Of a stretch of DNA of 64,000 nt, positions 46,272-55,020 are shown piece by piece. Made by a program: the position numbers and the translations under genes. The stretch is from Nitrospira sp. (GTDB lineage: Bacteria; Nitrospirota; Nitrospiria; Nitrospirales; Nitrospiraceae). Under the pieces are notes generated by a model that searched no databases, had not been told where the DNA came from, and saw only the letters and a list, made by a program, of their open reading frames with translations. Position 1 is the first letter of the stretch. Each line of letters opens with the position of its first letter. The stretch lies in NCBI GenBank assembly GCA_005116745.1, contig SWDS01000006.1:607222-671221 (forward strand), in the 5' to 3' direction.

Positions 46272-46847
46272 TCAGTGTTTCTTGTCCTTCTGCATGATCT
46301 TGTCAGTCCATGCCAGCAAAATGGCAGACGCTAAGAATGTCATATGGATGAAGATCTTCCATTTGAGATGTTCCGGGTTCTCATTGGCGACGTCCACGAA
46401 CCCCTTCAAAAGATGAATACTTGATATTCCGATTAACGAAGCCGCCAACTTAATCTTGATGGTCCCGGGATCCACATGGGTCAGCCACTCGGGTCGGTCT
46501 GGATGCTGCTCCAAATCAAGCTTGCTGACGAACGTCGCATACCCGCCGATGATCACCATGGTCAGCAAATTCGCGACCATCGTCACATCGATCAACCCCA
46601 GAACTCCCAGCATGAAGACCGTTTCATCCATCTTGTTGATGTGGAGCACCATTTCCCAGAGCTCGAGAAGAAACTTGTAGGCATAGAGTAATTCCGCCAC
46701 GATGAGTCCGGCATAAAGAGGGGCTTGAATCCATCGACTGGCAAAGATGATGGATTCGAACGTTGCCTCGACCTGATTGCTGGCTGAGTGAGACGTCTTC
46801 GGTGATCTGTGCATCTCTCGAGATTCTGGTGAGTCAGAATCGGACAT
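46272..46847 (-). CDS. UPF0114/YqhA-family membrane protein
   Basis: A 191-residue inner-membrane protein of the TIGR00645 (YqhA) family, with four predicted helices: about residues 35-60 (RWIQAPLYAGLIVAELLYAYKF), 78-104 (MLGVLGLIDVTMVANLLTMVIIGGYATFVSKL), 128-148 (KLAASLIGISSIHLL) and 160-180. The family is conserved but its function is unknown. ATG 46847 has a perfect AGGAGG six bases upstream; a TTG one codon earlier is unlikely. A good sigma-70 promoter lies upstream. It converges with the REC-kinase gene. Confidence 0.87.
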   Translation of the reverse strand: MSDSDSPESREMHRSPKTSHSASNQVEATFESIIFASRWIQAPLYAGLIVAELLYAYKFLLELWEMVLHINKMDETVFMLGVLGLIDVTMVANLLTMVIIGGYATFVSKLDLEQHPDRPEWLTHVDPGTIKIKLAASLIGISSIHLLKGFVDVANENPEHLKWKIFIHMTFLASAILLAWTDKIMQKDKKH

Positions 46848-46909
46848 CAAATTCCTCCTAAACAGGACAACGATAGAGGTGTTCCAGTGACGAATGGACA
46901 GCGGAGCGT

Positions 46910-46938
46910 ATCCTAGTCAGTGCATTCCAAGCTGTCAA
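46910..46938 (-). promoter_or_regulatory. Sigma-70 promoter of the UPF0114 gene
   Basis: On the minus strand TTGACA (46933-46938) and TAGGAT (46910-46915) are separated by exactly 17 bp. The predicted start is about 55 bases upstream of ATG 46847. Confidence 0.65.
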
Positions 46939-47067
46939 TTCCATCCATCGCCGTGCTGGTGGGGCGTGTGAGGGGTCGAGCGCGCGCGCGATACGTTGGG
47001 CAGATGGGGACAGCCAGGCGGCGAGGCTCTTTCCCCAGTGGCAACAACAGGCGAGCATCCACGTGGG

Positions 47068-47763
47068 TTAGCCATTACTGGCGCGAGTCGCCGTGGGTAA
47101 ACGCACCTCCGAGCCCTTAAAGCTTCCGGCATAAAAGGCAGCAATCTGGGATCGGCGCCCGATGTTCAGTTTTGAATAGATATTTGCGAGATAGTTCTTG
47201 ACGGTTTTTTCACTCAAGTTGAGGTCTTTGGCGATTTCTTTGTTGGTGAGGCCTTTTGCCACCAAGGGAAGGAGACGTTGTTCTTGCGGTGAAAGGAGTG
47301 GTCGTTTGGATTGGCCAGGCTCTGTGTAGATGTGCTTGAGCCACTCCGTGGTATGTTTGGTCAAGCGGGAATCGATGACGGGCTGGCCAGCGTAGATGGT
47401 CCGAATGGCACGAACCAACGCCTCGGCTGCGATATCCTTGAGAATGTACCCTTGAGCACCGGACAGAATAGCCTCTAGGACCGTATGGTCGTCGGCGAAG
47501 CTCGTCAAAAACAACACGCGTATCTTGGGGCATTTGGCAAGAATCTCACGAGCGGCATCTACCCCACTGCCATCCGGCAGTCGGATATCGAGTAAGACGA
47601 GGTCTGGTTTCAGGCGATCACAGAGTGTCTTCGCCTCTTCCATCTGCCCACTTTGGCCTACGACCTTCATGCCAGGCGTCAAATTGAGGACCGCACAGAG
47701 CCCAATACGTACGACTTCATGATCGTCCACAATGACCAGCCGAATTGGTTTAGATTTACTCAT
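47068..47763 (-). CDS. LuxR/NarL-family response regulator
   Basis: A 231-residue regulator with a canonical receiver ([13 protein letters not shown]; acceptor Asp in [13 protein letters not shown]; Lys in GYILKDIA) and LuxR HTH ([43 protein letters not shown]). Its first bases overlap the end of the seven-PAS kinase by 8 nt, so this is the likely partner of that kinase. It shares the LSPQEQR-type HTH with the regulators at 38681 and 51590, which form one subfamily distinct from those at 36996 and 37888. Confidence 0.93.
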   Translation of the reverse strand: MSKSKPIRLVIVDDHEVVRIGLCAVLNLTPGMKVVGQSGQMEEAKTLCDRLKPDLVLLDIRLPDGSGVDAAREILAKCPKIRVLFLTSFADDHTVLEAILSGAQGYILKDIAAEALVRAIRTIYAGQPVIDSRLTKHTTEWLKHIYTEPGQSKRPLLSPQEQRLLPLVAKGLTNKEIAKDLNLSEKTVKNYLANIYSKLNIGRRSQIAAFYAGSFKGSEVRLPTATRASNG

Positions 47764-50700
47764 AGATGTGTTCTTTCTTCAGTGGAATGTCGACTATGAC
47801 TCGGGTTCCCTCCCCCGGTGCGCTCTTTAGCGTAAAGATGGCGGAGATCTGCTTGGCTCGGGTTGCCATGTTGCCCAATCCATGACCGGCTCGACGCTTG
47901 CGCACAGTCGAAAATCCGACCCCATTATCACCGATGATCAAATGGATGGCATTCTCCGTCAGGCTGAGTCGAATCCAGCGATGGGATGCCTGCGCATGGC
48001 GGGTACTATTGCTGAGGGCTTCTCGTACAATGTTAAGCAACTGTTCTCCCAGCGTGGGTGTGATGAATGATAGTACTGGAGTTGCGATCTCCAGTTCAGG
48101 CGGGGCCTGGCTCGCACTGGACATCGACGTGATGAGCTGCCGCAGGGCTTGTCCGAAATCCAGTTCCATTGTCGTACGCTGAGTCAATGATGTAATGAAT
48201 CGCCGAACATCAAACATCAGGGCGTTGAGCTGGTCAACGGCTTGAGCCATATGGAGTTTCGCCTTCCGAGGCGATTTCCCTATCGACAACTTGCCGGCTT
48301 CCAACTGCATACCAACTGCGTAGAGGGCTTGCAATATATTGTCGTGCAGGTCTCGACTCAAGTGCTCACGTTCTTCCATCGCTAGTTTGCGCTCGGTAAT
48401 GTCCTGAACCGCAGCAAGGAGGAGTGGCCCGGCATGGCCCGATAACTCGATTCGGGTGGCTTTGACGGAGACCCAAATAATTTCACCGGACTTACGAATG
48501 TACCGCTTTTCGTAGGCATATTGCGATCGAACCCCGCGGAAAAACTCGTCCGTCAACATGATATTGGCCGCAAGATCCTCCGGGTGTGTGTAGAGGGCAT
48601 AGGTGCTGCCCACGATTTCATGTTCGTCATACCCCGTGAGCTCGCACAGCGCTTTATTGGCGCTGATCGCGTGCCAATGCTCATCCAGAATACACAGCCC
48701 GACCGGCACTTCAGCGACAAAGCGCTGGAGCCTTAGCTCGCTCGATCGTAAGGCTTCTTCAGCGTGTCTGTGCTCGGTAATATCTCGGAAACTCCAGACT
48801 CGGCCGACAATGTCCTCATCGAGGATCTGTGGCTGTGAATAGCGCTCGAAGATTCGCCCATCCTTAAAGTGGAGCACATCGAAGCTTTCTCGCTCTGGAT
48901 GTGCGTACAGCTCTCGAACCTTATGCAGAAAGGCCTCAGGCTCTCGAAGCTGGTTAGTCACGAAGGCCAGTAGTTTCTCGTCGTCTCGGCTGTCGGCCAA
49001 CGCTTGGGGGATGTTCCAGAGGTGCAGGAACCGTTGGTTAACACTGGTCACGTTTCCCTCTCGGTCGACGACGAGCAGCCCGTCTGCGACCGAGTTGATG
49101 GCGGCTTGGAGAAGTGAGTAGGAACGTTTGCGATTCGAGATGTCGCGGGCAAAGGCGAAATTATATTCCTGGCCTTCGATCACGACAAAATTCATGACGA
49201 TTTCGACCGGGTACGTCTCTCCAGACTTGGCGCGGTGCCGCGACTCGAATCTGAGACGACTGTCTCGGCGGAGCTCTTCCCAATGTGCGGGCCACGTCTC
49301 CATCTGATAATCAGGATCGACATCTGCGACGGTCATGCGGAGAAGTTCGTCACGCGTATATCCGAGCCGTTGACAAGCCGCATCGTTGACGTAGAGAAGT
49401 TTGGCTGACCTGTCGATCCAAAAAGCCAGATCGGCGGATCTGTCGACGGCGATTTGTGTTAACCTCAAGGCCTGTTCCGCGTGTCGTTGCTCCGTGACGT
49501 CGAGACCAATCGTCACCATGCAGCTCTTGCCATTCAGCTCAATTTGTTCTGTGGAGAGCAAACACGTGCGGTACCCTCCAGATTTCATGCGGAGTGAGGC
49601 CTCCACGTTCCGGACCGATCGTGTTTGTTTCAACTGCGCAATAAACCGGCGCCGGTGGTCGGGAGTCGGCCACAGTCCAAGCTGATCCGCTGTGTGTCCG
49701 GCGACTTCTTCCGGGCGGCAACCGAAGAGATGAATTGCTGTGTCGTTTGCGTCCAGGCAGAGGCCTGATTCCAACTCAGAGATGACGACGGGATAGGGGC
49801 TGGACCGGAAGGCCTTTTCAAACCGCTCTTCGCTCTCGCGCAACAGCTGTTCAGCCTGCTTTCGATCGTCGATCTGTTGAATAACGGCGATGAAATAGGC
49901 TGGTTCGCCGGAGCCGGTACGGACCAGCGAGGCGGTCAACTCGGCCCATACCCACGCGTTGTCGCTCCGGCGGTACCGTTTCTCAATGGAGAAGGAGGGG
50001 CATTTGGCGTCGAGTAATTCTCCTATAGAGTGAAGATTGGCCGCGAGGTCATCGGGGTGAGTGAGATCTTGAAACGTACATCGGAGCATCGATTCCTGTG
50101 AATACCCCAGTGTTTCGCAGAGCCGAGGATTGACTTGGAGAAATCGCCCATTGAGGTCAAGTTGTGCGATTCCTACGCCGGCATGTTCATAGAGCGCTTT
50201 CCAGCGTGTCTCACTGTCCCGAAGCTGGTCTTCCGCGTCGCGGCGTTCCGTGATATCTTCACAGGAGATCAACACGAGGGGTTGCTTCGCGAGATCGTAA
50301 ATGGCTCGTGCTCGTTCCCTGACCCATAGTCTCGTCCCATCTTTTCTGGTTTTTTGAATCTCCCACTGAAACAGCGTGTATGGACTGGCTACAGAGGCCT
50401 TGAGCTGTGTCAGCACGGCCTGGTGATCCTTCGTGTCAAATACGTTCAGGATCGAACGACCAACGAGGTCTTCCTTCTGATACCCAAGTTGACCAGCCAC
50501 AAATTGATTGACGGACAACACCGTACCCTCAGGGGTAAGGGTGAAGTACATGAAAGGGTTCTGTTCATACAACGACTGGTAGCGCTGCTCGCTCGCCTTG
50601 AGCGCAGATTCGGCCTCTCGCCTCCGCTCGGCTTCTTTCTCGAGGTCGGTAATGGCTTGTTCCAGCGTCGCCGTGCGTTCGCGGACTTGTCTCTCGAGTG

Positions 50701-51196
50701 TTTCTCGAAAGTCTTGCTGGGCCAGTTCCAGCTCTTTACGCGCGGTAATGTCCTCAATGGTGCCGGCCATGCCTGTCACCGGTTCGTTCTGGTTGAACAC
50801 AGCTCGGCCGCGGCACTCGACCCACAGGATGGCGCCCTCCGGTGTGATGATTCGATGTTCAACTCGGTAGGGGGCCAGGTTTTCAACGGCCTTCCCAATA
50901 GCAGCGCCTAATCGCTGCCGATCATCTGGATGAACGAGTGCGAAGAACTTCTCATACGTGCTGTCAAAGGAACCAGGAGGGATGCCAAAAATTTGCTCAG
51001 TTTCCGATGACCATAGGACGCGATTGGTACGGCTGTCCCACTCCCATGTGCCTATCTGGGCAGCCTCAAGCACTGAGGTCTGCGCTGAGACCTGGTCTTG
51101 TGCTATCTGAGCTAATTGCTGCAATTCGAGTACTTGGCTGCGGAGATCGACCAGTTCGGTGGATAGTGAGCGATCGGTATCCAGCGGCGTACTCAT
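47756..51196 (-). CDS. Seven-PAS HisKA_3 sensor histidine kinase
   Basis: A 1146-residue cytoplasmic kinase. Seven PAS/PAC units can be counted by their D-I/V-T/S-x-R/Q-K/R endings: [48 protein letters not shown] and QDITERKL. A coiled coil lies between units 1 and 2. The kinase core is HisKA_3 with [26 protein letters not shown] and HATPase boxes [22 protein letters not shown] and [15 protein letters not shown]. There are no membrane spans, so sensing is intracellular; one or more PAS units could bind haem, flavin or small ligands, but no diagnostic residue decides this. It is translationally coupled to the regulator at 47068. Confidence 0.92.
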   Translation of the reverse strand: MSTPLDTDRSLSTELVDLRSQVLELQQLAQIAQDQVSAQTSVLEAAQIGTWEWDSRTNRVLWSSETEQIFGIPPGSFDSTYEKFFALVHPDDRQRLGAAIGKAVENLAPYRVEHRIITPEGAILWVECRGRAVFNQNEPVTGMAGTIEDITARKELELAQQDFRETLERQVRERTATLEQAITDLEKEAERRREAESALKASEQRYQSLYEQNPFMYFTLTPEGTVLSVNQFVAGQLGYQKEDLVGRSILNVFDTKDHQAVLTQLKASVASPYTLFQWEIQKTRKDGTRLWVRERARAIYDLAKQPLVLISCEDITERRDAEDQLRDSETRWKALYEHAGVGIAQLDLNGRFLQVNPRLCETLGYSQESMLRCTFQDLTHPDDLAANLHSIGELLDAKCPSFSIEKRYRRSDNAWVWAELTASLVRTGSGEPAYFIAVIQQIDDRKQAEQLLRESEERFEKAFRSSPYPVVISELESGLCLDANDTAIHLFGCRPEEVAGHTADQLGLWPTPDHRRRFIAQLKQTRSVRNVEASLRMKSGGYRTCLLSTEQIELNGKSCMVTIGLDVTEQRHAEQALRLTQIAVDRSADLAFWIDRSAKLLYVNDAACQRLGYTRDELLRMTVADVDPDYQMETWPAHWEELRRDSRLRFESRHRAKSGETYPVEIVMNFVVIEGQEYNFAFARDISNRKRSYSLLQAAINSVADGLLVVDREGNVTSVNQRFLHLWNIPQALADSRDDEKLLAFVTNQLREPEAFLHKVRELYAHPERESFDVLHFKDGRIFERYSQPQILDEDIVGRVWSFRDITEHRHAEEALRSSELRLQRFVAEVPVGLCILDEHWHAISANKALCELTGYDEHEIVGSTYALYTHPEDLAANIMLTDEFFRGVRSQYAYEKRYIRKSGEIIWVSVKATRIELSGHAGPLLLAAVQDITERKLAMEEREHLSRDLHDNILQALYAVGMQLEAGKLSIGKSPRKAKLHMAQAVDQLNALMFDVRRFITSLTQRTTMELDFGQALRQLITSMSSASQAPPELEIATPVLSFITPTLGEQLLNIVREALSNSTRHAQASHRWIRLSLTENAIHLIIGDNGVGFSTVRKRRAGHGLGNMATRAKQISAIFTLKSAPGEGTRVIVDIPLKKEHIYE

Positions 51197-51368
51197 AGGG
51201 AAGAGCTCTGGTGCCCTGTCAGATAAAATAACAGGGCTAACCTCTAACGCATTGCAGGTAGGTCATTCGCTGAATGTCAACTTAACGCACAGTATAGAGC
51301 CTATGAGGTTTCTAATGCCAGCGGGGTGTCGGAGGCAGGAGGGATGAGTGGCGAATATCTGTGGGCAG

Positions 51369-51514
51369 CAGGTTGCTGAAAATGTCCATCAGCGGCGTTC
51401 TCGCATCGCTGGAAGGCTCAGCGTACCATCTGGGCAAACGCCTGTTTACACAGGCGATGGGTAGACGAGTGCAAAGGGTCTACGCCTTGATGGAGAGTCT
51501 TTTTGAGTATTCTG
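51369..51514. repeat. Intergenic palindromic repeat
   Basis: CAGGTTGCTGAAAATG (51369) and CTTTTTGAGTATTCTG (51499) are imperfect inverted ends around TCAGCGGCGTTCTCGCATCGCTGG and AGGCTCAGCGTACC. The arrangement is like dispersed non-coding elements I recall from Nitrospira-type genomes. It fills most of the 393-bp gap between the seven-PAS kinase and the regulator at 51590, which otherwise holds no gene. Confidence 0.45.
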
Positions 51515-51589
51515 AAGGGCTTCTGGTCTCAGTACAAAACGGAAATTGCTGGCCATAGGATGGCATCGACCAATGTTGTTCGGAGCCTG

Positions 51590-52270
51590 CTAGAAACCTT
51601 GACTCCTCGCACCACCGGGTACCTGGGTTTCCTTCATGAACCAGGCAACGGCTTCTGTCCGACGCTTGACTTGAAGCTTGTCAAAGATATTGGCCAGGTA
51701 GTTTTTTACCGTTTTGTCGCTCAAACGGAGATGGACAGCAATCTCTTTATTTGTTTTTCCCTCAGCCAGAAGCGGCAGGATCAAGCGCTCTTGGGGGGAG
51801 AGTCGAGAGGTTCCATTGGATGTCGTTCCAAGGTGTGAACTGGTCCGAATCCAACGCAGGGCTTGCTGAGTCACTCTCGGGTCAAGATACCCCTGGCCGC
51901 TGGCAACGGTACGAATGGCACGAATCAACTCATCCATTCGGATATCCTTGAGCACGTAGCCGTGGGCTCCGTTTTGGACGGCAGCCATCACCGAGGAATC
52001 TTCGGCATAACTGGTTAGGACGAGGATCCGAAGCTTCGGGGCAACGGCCAGAAGCCGTCGACAGGCTTCGGTCAGCGAAGCGTCTGGAAGTTTTACGTCG
52101 AGTAACACCATCTGCGGGGCGAGACGCTCCACGGCTGCTACGCCGTCCGCCACGGTCCCGGCCTCCTCGACGATCGCCATATCCGGTTCGAGGTGAAGCA
52201 GCGCACGCAACCCACGACGAACCATCTCATGGTCGTCAATAAGAATGATATTGGTCGGTGATGGTTTCAT
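51590..52270 (-). CDS. LuxR/NarL-family response regulator
   Basis: A 226-residue regulator. The receiver has IILIDDHEMVRRG, acceptor Asp in MVLLDVKLPDAS and Lys in GYVLKDIRMDEL. The LuxR HTH is [43 protein letters not shown]. It overlaps the preceding kinase gene by 4 bases (ATGA), so it is its partner. It closely resembles the regulator at 47068, suggesting that the two kinase-regulator pairs arose by duplication and the kinases then diverged in their sensor parts. Confidence 0.93.
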   Translation of the reverse strand: MKPSPTNIILIDDHEMVRRGLRALLHLEPDMAIVEEAGTVADGVAAVERLAPQMVLLDVKLPDASLTEACRRLLAVAPKLRILVLTSYAEDSSVMAAVQNGAHGYVLKDIRMDELIRAIRTVASGQGYLDPRVTQQALRWIRTSSHLGTTSNGTSRLSPQERLILPLLAEGKTNKEIAVHLRLSDKTVKNYLANIFDKLQVKRRTEAVAWFMKETQVPGGARSQGF

Positions 52271-53070
52271 ATGGATGTCAACTCAGGTTCCAAAGAGAAC
52301 TCTGCGATGATGTGTGTCCCTTCTCCTATCTTGGACTGAACCCGCAAGGCCCCGCCGAGTCGCTTCGCTCGAGCCTCCATATTGGCAAGCCCATATCCTC
52401 GCGGCTGCCCAGCCGCTGAAAATCCGATGCCATTGTCATGGATGCTCACCCGAATTCTCGCGTCTCGCATGCGGATCGAGATGACCGCACGGGTTGCGGT
52501 GGCGTGCCGCGCGCAATTGCTGAGTGCCTCACGCACGATATTCAGGATTTCACGCTCTTCCTCGTGCGTTAGCACCTCAATGGCGCTGCGTTGGATATCG
52601 AGCTTCATGCATAACCGGCCCGCTTGTTCGTAGGTCGTGCATAACCTGGAGAGCTCCGACGATAAGTCAAATTCCTGGACATTGCCCGATTCTAACTCTC
52701 GGATCATGCCACGGACCTCATGAATCAGTTGATTGATCTGGAGGATCATTCGGTCGTCAGTTTCTTTTCGTCCCACCGTTGTCTGGTCGTTCCGTCCCCG
52801 CCGAGCCGCTTCTATGTTTAACCCAATGGCATACAGCGATTGCAGCACGGAGTCATGCAGATCTCGGCCGATACGGCTCCGATCTTCTAGGAGTTTGCTC
52901 AACCGGCTTTCCGTCGCTTTGAACGCGGTCGTTAGCTCGCCTTCGCAAGGCTTCAACTCATAGAGGCCTGGGAAATTCGTTGATGGTCGTACCGACCGAG
53001 CTGTTGACAAAGTGGATGTTGATGGAAGACCACCGTCCAGCAATTGAAAACTGGTCTTGCCTTGTGTCAC
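52267..53070 (-). CDS. Short HisKA_3 histidine kinase without sensor domain
   Basis: A 267-residue soluble kinase. After about 65 residues with no recognised sensor domain come HisKA_3 (RSRIGRDLHDSVLQSLYAIGLNIEAA) and HATPase (VREALSNCARHATA, HDNGIGFS, GYGLANMEARAKRLGG). With no PAS, GAF or membrane part, its signal must come through another protein or the N-terminal segment. GTG 53070 follows AAGGAGGG at 8 bases. It is coupled by ATGA to the regulator at 51590. It is divergent from luxI, with a lux box between them, which raises the possibility that AHL signalling controls this pair. Confidence 0.88.
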   Translation of the reverse strand: MTQGKTSFQLLDGGLPSTSTLSTARSVRPSTNFPGLYELKPCEGELTTAFKATESRLSKLLEDRSRIGRDLHDSVLQSLYAIGLNIEAARRGRNDQTTVGRKETDDRMILQINQLIHEVRGMIRELESGNVQEFDLSSELSRLCTTYEQAGRLCMKLDIQRSAIEVLTHEEEREILNIVREALSNCARHATATRAVISIRMRDARIRVSIHDNGIGFSAAGQPRGYGLANMEARAKRLGGALRVQSKIGEGTHIIAEFSLEPELTSI

Positions 53071-53162
53071 GCCACGATCCCTCCTTTTCAGATCCGAACA
53101 TTTCGTAATTCTATTTAACAGGAAACTCTACGTAGATCTTGTACGCGAGAGAGACTAGCAAA

Positions 53163-53186
53163 TCACCTGGCGGATACGCCAGGTGA
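53163..53186. promoter_or_regulatory. lux box upstream of luxI
   Basis: TCACCTGGCG-GATA-CGCCAGGTGA is a perfect 10-bp inverted repeat. The inner 20 bases (53165-53184) match the classical lux box in both ACCTG/CAGGT half-sites and the central GGAT. It lies about 85 bp upstream of the luxI ATG and about 95 bp upstream of the divergent kinase gene, so LuxR-AHL could control either. Confidence 0.75.
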
Positions 53187-53269
53187 CGTTTAGTGCCTGA
53201 AGTGGAAGCATCCGCCACCTTATCCTGGTCAATCAGCCCTAGTTAAGCCCTATTACCAAGGAGGCGGTC

Positions 53270-53986
53270 ATGCGAGAAATGTCAGCGACTGTGCTGCGAA
53301 GCGTGGAGTTTGTCGAGGACGAGTTTCTGGTCAAGACGCTCGAGACCAAAGAGGAATTGACGCAGGCCTATCGTTTGCGGCATCGCGTTTTTGCAGAGCA
53401 GTTACAGTGGGTGCCACCGACAGAGGATGGTCAAGAGATGGACATGTATGATCTTTGGGGTGTTACGGTGGGAGTCTTTGGCTACGACGGGATGCTACTC
53501 GGCATGGCGCGCCTCCTTCCTCACTCGGGGAAATTCATGTTGGAGCATGAATTCGGAGCGCTGCTTCACCAGGGGTATGCCATACGGAAAGCGCCGGATA
53601 CGGCGGAAATCACAAGGCTTGCCGTCAATCCGGACATTCGAGATGCGAAGCTTTCAAACCGAATCATGCTGGGAGTGTTGAAAGGGATTTACCAATGGGC
53701 CGTGGAAAACGAGATTCGGTACTATTACCTCGAAGTCGAACATCGGTTCTTGCGAGCCCTTCGCATGCTCGGTTTTCCTTGTGAGCCGGTTGGTCCCGTC
53801 GTGAAGCTGCCACCTGCCGAAGTCGGAGCGGTCGCGGCCATCTACGACATGGTTCGTTTTGACGAAGAGAATGGGCAAAGGCGACCGGAGTTTCTTGAGT
53901 GGATCTCTACGCTGACGACCCCAGCAGGTACCGCGGTGACAGGGCGAACTTCGACCTTCAGCCAGGCTGTACCAGCGTTGGCGTGA
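53270..53986 (+). CDS. luxI: Acyl-homoserine-lactone synthase, LuxI family
   Basis: A 238-residue cytoplasmic enzyme joining an acyl group to SAM to make an N-acyl-homoserine lactone. The invariant LuxI residues are present: Arg39 and Phe41 (LRHRVFAEQLQW), Trp47, Glu56, Asp58, Asp61 (GQEMDMYD), Arg81 (GMARLLP) and Glu113/Arg116 (AEITRLAV). The N-terminal half is thus canonical; the C-terminus is about 30 residues longer than in V. fischeri LuxI. AAGGAGG precedes ATG 53270. A lux box lies upstream and a LuxR gene converges 49 bp downstream. AHL production is reported for Nitrospira moscoviensis, which fits the lineage guess. Confidence 0.88.
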   Translation: MREMSATVLRSVEFVEDEFLVKTLETKEELTQAYRLRHRVFAEQLQWVPPTEDGQEMDMYDLWGVTVGVFGYDGMLLGMARLLPHSGKFMLEHEFGALLHQGYAIRKAPDTAEITRLAVNPDIRDAKLSNRIMLGVLKGIYQWAVENEIRYYYLEVEHRFLRALRMLGFPCEPVGPVVKLPPAEVGAVAAIYDMVRFDEENGQRRPEFLEWISTLTTPAGTAVTGRTSTFSQAVPALA

Positions 53987-54035
53987 CATGTGACGCAGTG
54001 GCTCGGCGCCGTGTCATGAAGGGCATGCGGAGCGC

Positions 54036-54848
54036 CTAGACCACATTCGGCAAGCCATGTTCAATGGCAGTGGCAACAGCCTGAGACCGTGATGTGACAT
54101 CAAGCTTAGAAAAGATGCTCTCGACGTGGAATCGGATCGTACGTTCTGTCACGCCCATAATTTGGGCAATTTCCCAATTCGTCTTGCCATTCTTGACCCA
54201 GTTCAGAATCGTCAACTCCCTCAGCGTTAACTGCTTTACACAGCGATCCATTGATTGGGCCTTTGCAGGGGCCGTGCGTAAGAGCGCCAGATGAACATAG
54301 TATCCGAAATACTCAATGAGTGGCACATATCGCGCAGCATCCACGCTATCGGCGGAAGCAAAGGAGCAGAAGGTCGCGATTCCACATGCAGGATCGGCGG
54401 ATCCGGTCGTAATTCCATCTCCCAGCCCGAATTCCTTTGCAGCGGCCATGAATTCTTGTTGTTTCGGAGTGCTTGCTTGTTGATAGGTAGTCCCCCAATG
54501 TTGGGTGCCTGGTTTTTGCAGAGCGGTCTGAAAGACCGGATCAACCTCAAAATATCCATTTTGCCAGTAGAGTCGAAGCCATTCCTCAGGGTAGCTAACA
54601 TTAACGACGTTGGTAAACCCGTCAAAACGACCGTTGGCTGTGAGGCGAGCGAGGCCACCAATCACTCGCGTAAAAGGGAACAAATTTTGAAACTGGAGCA
54701 GCGCCTCTTTGACACCAGCGGTAGAGTCCGCTTCAACCGTGTAATGGAGTGCTTCGACAAACGCCGTACATTCAGTTTTTGAAAGGGTTTCGAAAAGTTG
54801 GTGGGGGAAGGGGCGCTTGTTTTTTTCAACCGGTGCCACCTGTGCCAT
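54036..54848 (-). CDS. luxR: LuxR-type quorum-sensing regulator
   Basis: A 270-residue transcription factor. The autoinducer-binding domain (about residues 20-185) has the ligand-pocket residues Trp90, Tyr94, Asp103-Pro104 and Trp118 (EEWLRLYWQNGYF, VDPVFQ, QHWGTTY). The C-terminal LuxR HTH is LTLRELTILNWVKNGKTNWEIAQIMGVTERTIRFHVESIFSKL. ATG 54848 has GGAGG six bases upstream; an upstream in-frame start at 54878 is less likely. It is convergent with luxI and should be its receptor. It probably acts at the lux box at 53163-53186 and perhaps at the dyad at 54930. Confidence 0.92.
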   Translation of the reverse strand: MAQVAPVEKNKRPFPHQLFETLSKTECTAFVEALHYTVEADSTAGVKEALLQFQNLFPFTRVIGGLARLTANGRFDGFTNVVNVSYPEEWLRLYWQNGYFEVDPVFQTALQKPGTQHWGTTYQQASTPKQQEFMAAAKEFGLGDGITTGSADPACGIATFCSFASADSVDAARYVPLIEYFGYYVHLALLRTAPAKAQSMDRCVKQLTLRELTILNWVKNGKTNWEIAQIMGVTERTIRFHVESIFSKLDVTSRSQAVATAIEHGLPNVV

Positions 54849-54929
54849 AGGGATCCTCCAAATGTATACAGTGCCCAAACTGAGGGACAGTATAGAAAAA
54901 CGGAACAGGATGCAATAGGGCCCATCAAC

Positions 54930-54953
54930 TAGGTCTATACGAATCTATACCTA
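54930..54953. promoter_or_regulatory. Dyad TAGGT...ACCTA between luxR and the FadL-like gene
   Basis: TAGGTCTATACGAATCTATACCTA is an imperfect inverted repeat (outer five bases perfect, inner TA/TA paired). It lies in the divergent region between luxR and the outer-membrane protein gene and could be an operator for either. Confidence 0.4.
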
Positions 54954-55020
54954 TGATGATGAAGTAGGGTATTTGTTTGCCAAGGTCGGAAGGAGAAAGG
55001 CACAAGTAGCTAGCATAGTT

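Noticed and set aside
46981-46996. CGCGCGCGCG run as a possible Z-DNA or special site
   Set aside because: It is short and without other context; such alternation is expected in GC-rich intergenic DNA.
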